Positions 63,287 through 64,000 of a stretch of 64,000 nt of DNA are shown piece by piece. The notes below the pieces were generated by a model. The model had not been told where the DNA came from. It was given only the letters and a program-made list of their open reading frames with translations, and ran no database searches. The stretch lies in the NCBI RefSeq assembly GCF_000219625.1, contig NC_018211.1, positions 1,736,001 to 1,800,000 on the forward strand. Direction: 5' to 3'. The position numbers and the translations under genes were made by a program. The DNA comes from Zymoseptoria tritici IPO323 (taxonomy: Eukaryota > Ascomycota > Dothideomycetes > Mycosphaerellales > Mycosphaerellaceae). Within the stretch, counting starts at the first letter, position 1; each line of letters starts with the position of its first letter.

Positions 63287-64000
63287 TATAAGGACACCCT
63301 TACGATAACGTCTCCTACCTGTCCTAACCTGGACTATCCTAGCACTACAGATTACCGGTGCTATCTTATCTAGCCTAGACTAGGACATCCTATAGAGGGA
63401 CGAACCTTATAGGCGTACGACGGCCCCCGAGCGGACGTTAGACTACGACCGGTGCCTAGTCTAGGCGGAGGGACGTATTTAGCAATACGAAGGGCGGGTA
63501 TATAGCCTCGGGGGACGCTCTCGTCTATTCCCTTCCTTATCGAATCGACTTGTTATATTCTATAAACATTTGTTTTCGGTATAAGCCTACATTCCCTCTT
63601 AAGGTGTTTCTAACATTCGATTCGATTAAAAACAACCGTACAACTATACCGAAAACTACCGATATAGCTCTAAAGGTTACCCGTCGTTAGGACGATTCCC
63701 TTCCTAATACCTCCGCCCGATAATAGGCGAGCGCTTCCTCTACGGAGCTATTAGCTACGCCTACTAGTTAGCTATAGGACGTCGACCTTCTTAACTAGCC
63801 TAGATCAGGAGAGACCGTAGAAGAAAGGGCTACCCGGGAGTACGACAACGAAGTCGCCCGCGCTACCTTCGAGTTCTTAACCCTTTAGTAGAAGATTAAG
63901 GAACTCCGTACTAAACTAGACTATCCTACGCTAGAAGGGAACCTAAGGACGGCTACCCTCCGCTATCTTTTCTCCGAACCTAACTAGTATACTAAGACAA
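63287..64000 (+). mobile_element. LTR retroelement C, partial (5' LTR and start of gag)
   Basis: Element A's integrase frame breaks at 63286 and an unrelated sequence begins. A likely LTR spans 63287-63615 (TATAAGGACACC, from a TG start, to GTGTTTCTAACA; 329 bp). A stop-rich plus-strand frame with gag-like composition follows to the window end. Class (gypsy or copia) not determined. Confidence 0.6.

Noticed and set aside
1..64000. CRISPR arrays, rRNA genes, bacterial-type operons or riboswitches
   Set aside because: No regularly spaced short repeats of that kind, no rRNA-like blocks, and no thiamine-type or other riboswitch core seen; the DNA is fungal nuclear.

Overview
The window reads as nuclear DNA of a filamentous ascomycete (Pezizomycotina). 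A Dothideomycete of the Capnodiales/Mycosphaerellales type is my best guess. Seen: compact genes with short introns (GTNNGT donors, CTRAY branch points, CAG/TAG acceptors), fungal-specific families (2EXR proteins, a PSI-domain membrane protein, a TmpL-like flavo-membrane protein, a POT1/Cdc13-type protein), and a repeat block whose coding frames are riddled with TAG/TAA where Trp or Gln codons are expected. That last trait is the footprint of RIP (repeat-induced C-to-T mutation). The genus is inference.

Layout. Positions 1-41,054 are gene-bearing. A pair of related 2EXR genes (118-726 +, 7559-8200 -) flank a four-helix membrane protein with a long Pro/Ser tail (1455-3089) and an acyltransferase-3 protein (5787-7310). 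Then come a small unknown gene (9130-9534 -), an RA-PH adaptor (10255-12879 -), the ribosome-biogenesis nuclease NOB1 (14022-15362), a large telomere-type OB-fold protein (15860-20401), an MFS transporter that appears broken by a one-base deletion (20493-22140 -), a TmpL-like membrane oxidoreductase (22680-24980 -) facing away from an adenylate-forming ligase (27195-28868 +), a secreted serine carboxypeptidase (30235-32041), a third 2EXR protein (32645-33286 -), a PSI-domain membrane protein (33839-34324 -), a NAP/Vps75-type histone chaperone (34626-35682), a frameshifted DUF4267-like gene (36047-36476 -) and the decayed C-terminus of a DUF3176-like membrane protein (36742-37134 -). About 3 kb without genes follows, then a 147-bp MITE-like element and a candidate small secreted cysteine-rich protein (five short exons, 40424-41054) right at the repeat border.

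Positions 41,055-64,000 are nested transposable elements. A hAT relic is invaded by two non-autonomous LINE-tailed elements, each with a perfect target-site duplication (12 and 14 bp). A degenerate ~340-bp tandem repeat follows. Ty3/gypsy element A (+, from 46,061) is split in its RNase H region by a relative, element B (-, 49,245-61,777; 215-bp LTRs, 5-bp TSD AACTA). B in turn is split by a nearly complete Tad-like LINE (50,387-55,980, TSD AAAGCACGAGAA). Element A ends at 63,286 where a third LTR element C begins and runs off the window. The nesting gives the order of events: A, then B, then the LINE; and A, then C.

Most unusual: element B carries an extra, apparently spliced gene antisense to gag-pol between pol and its 3' LTR. 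Also notable are the divergent TmpL-like/ligase pair, which places on two genes parts that TmpL joins in one protein; the putative effector at the TE border; and the two LINE-tailed elements, whose 3' hairpin differs in sequence but not in shape from that of the LINE.
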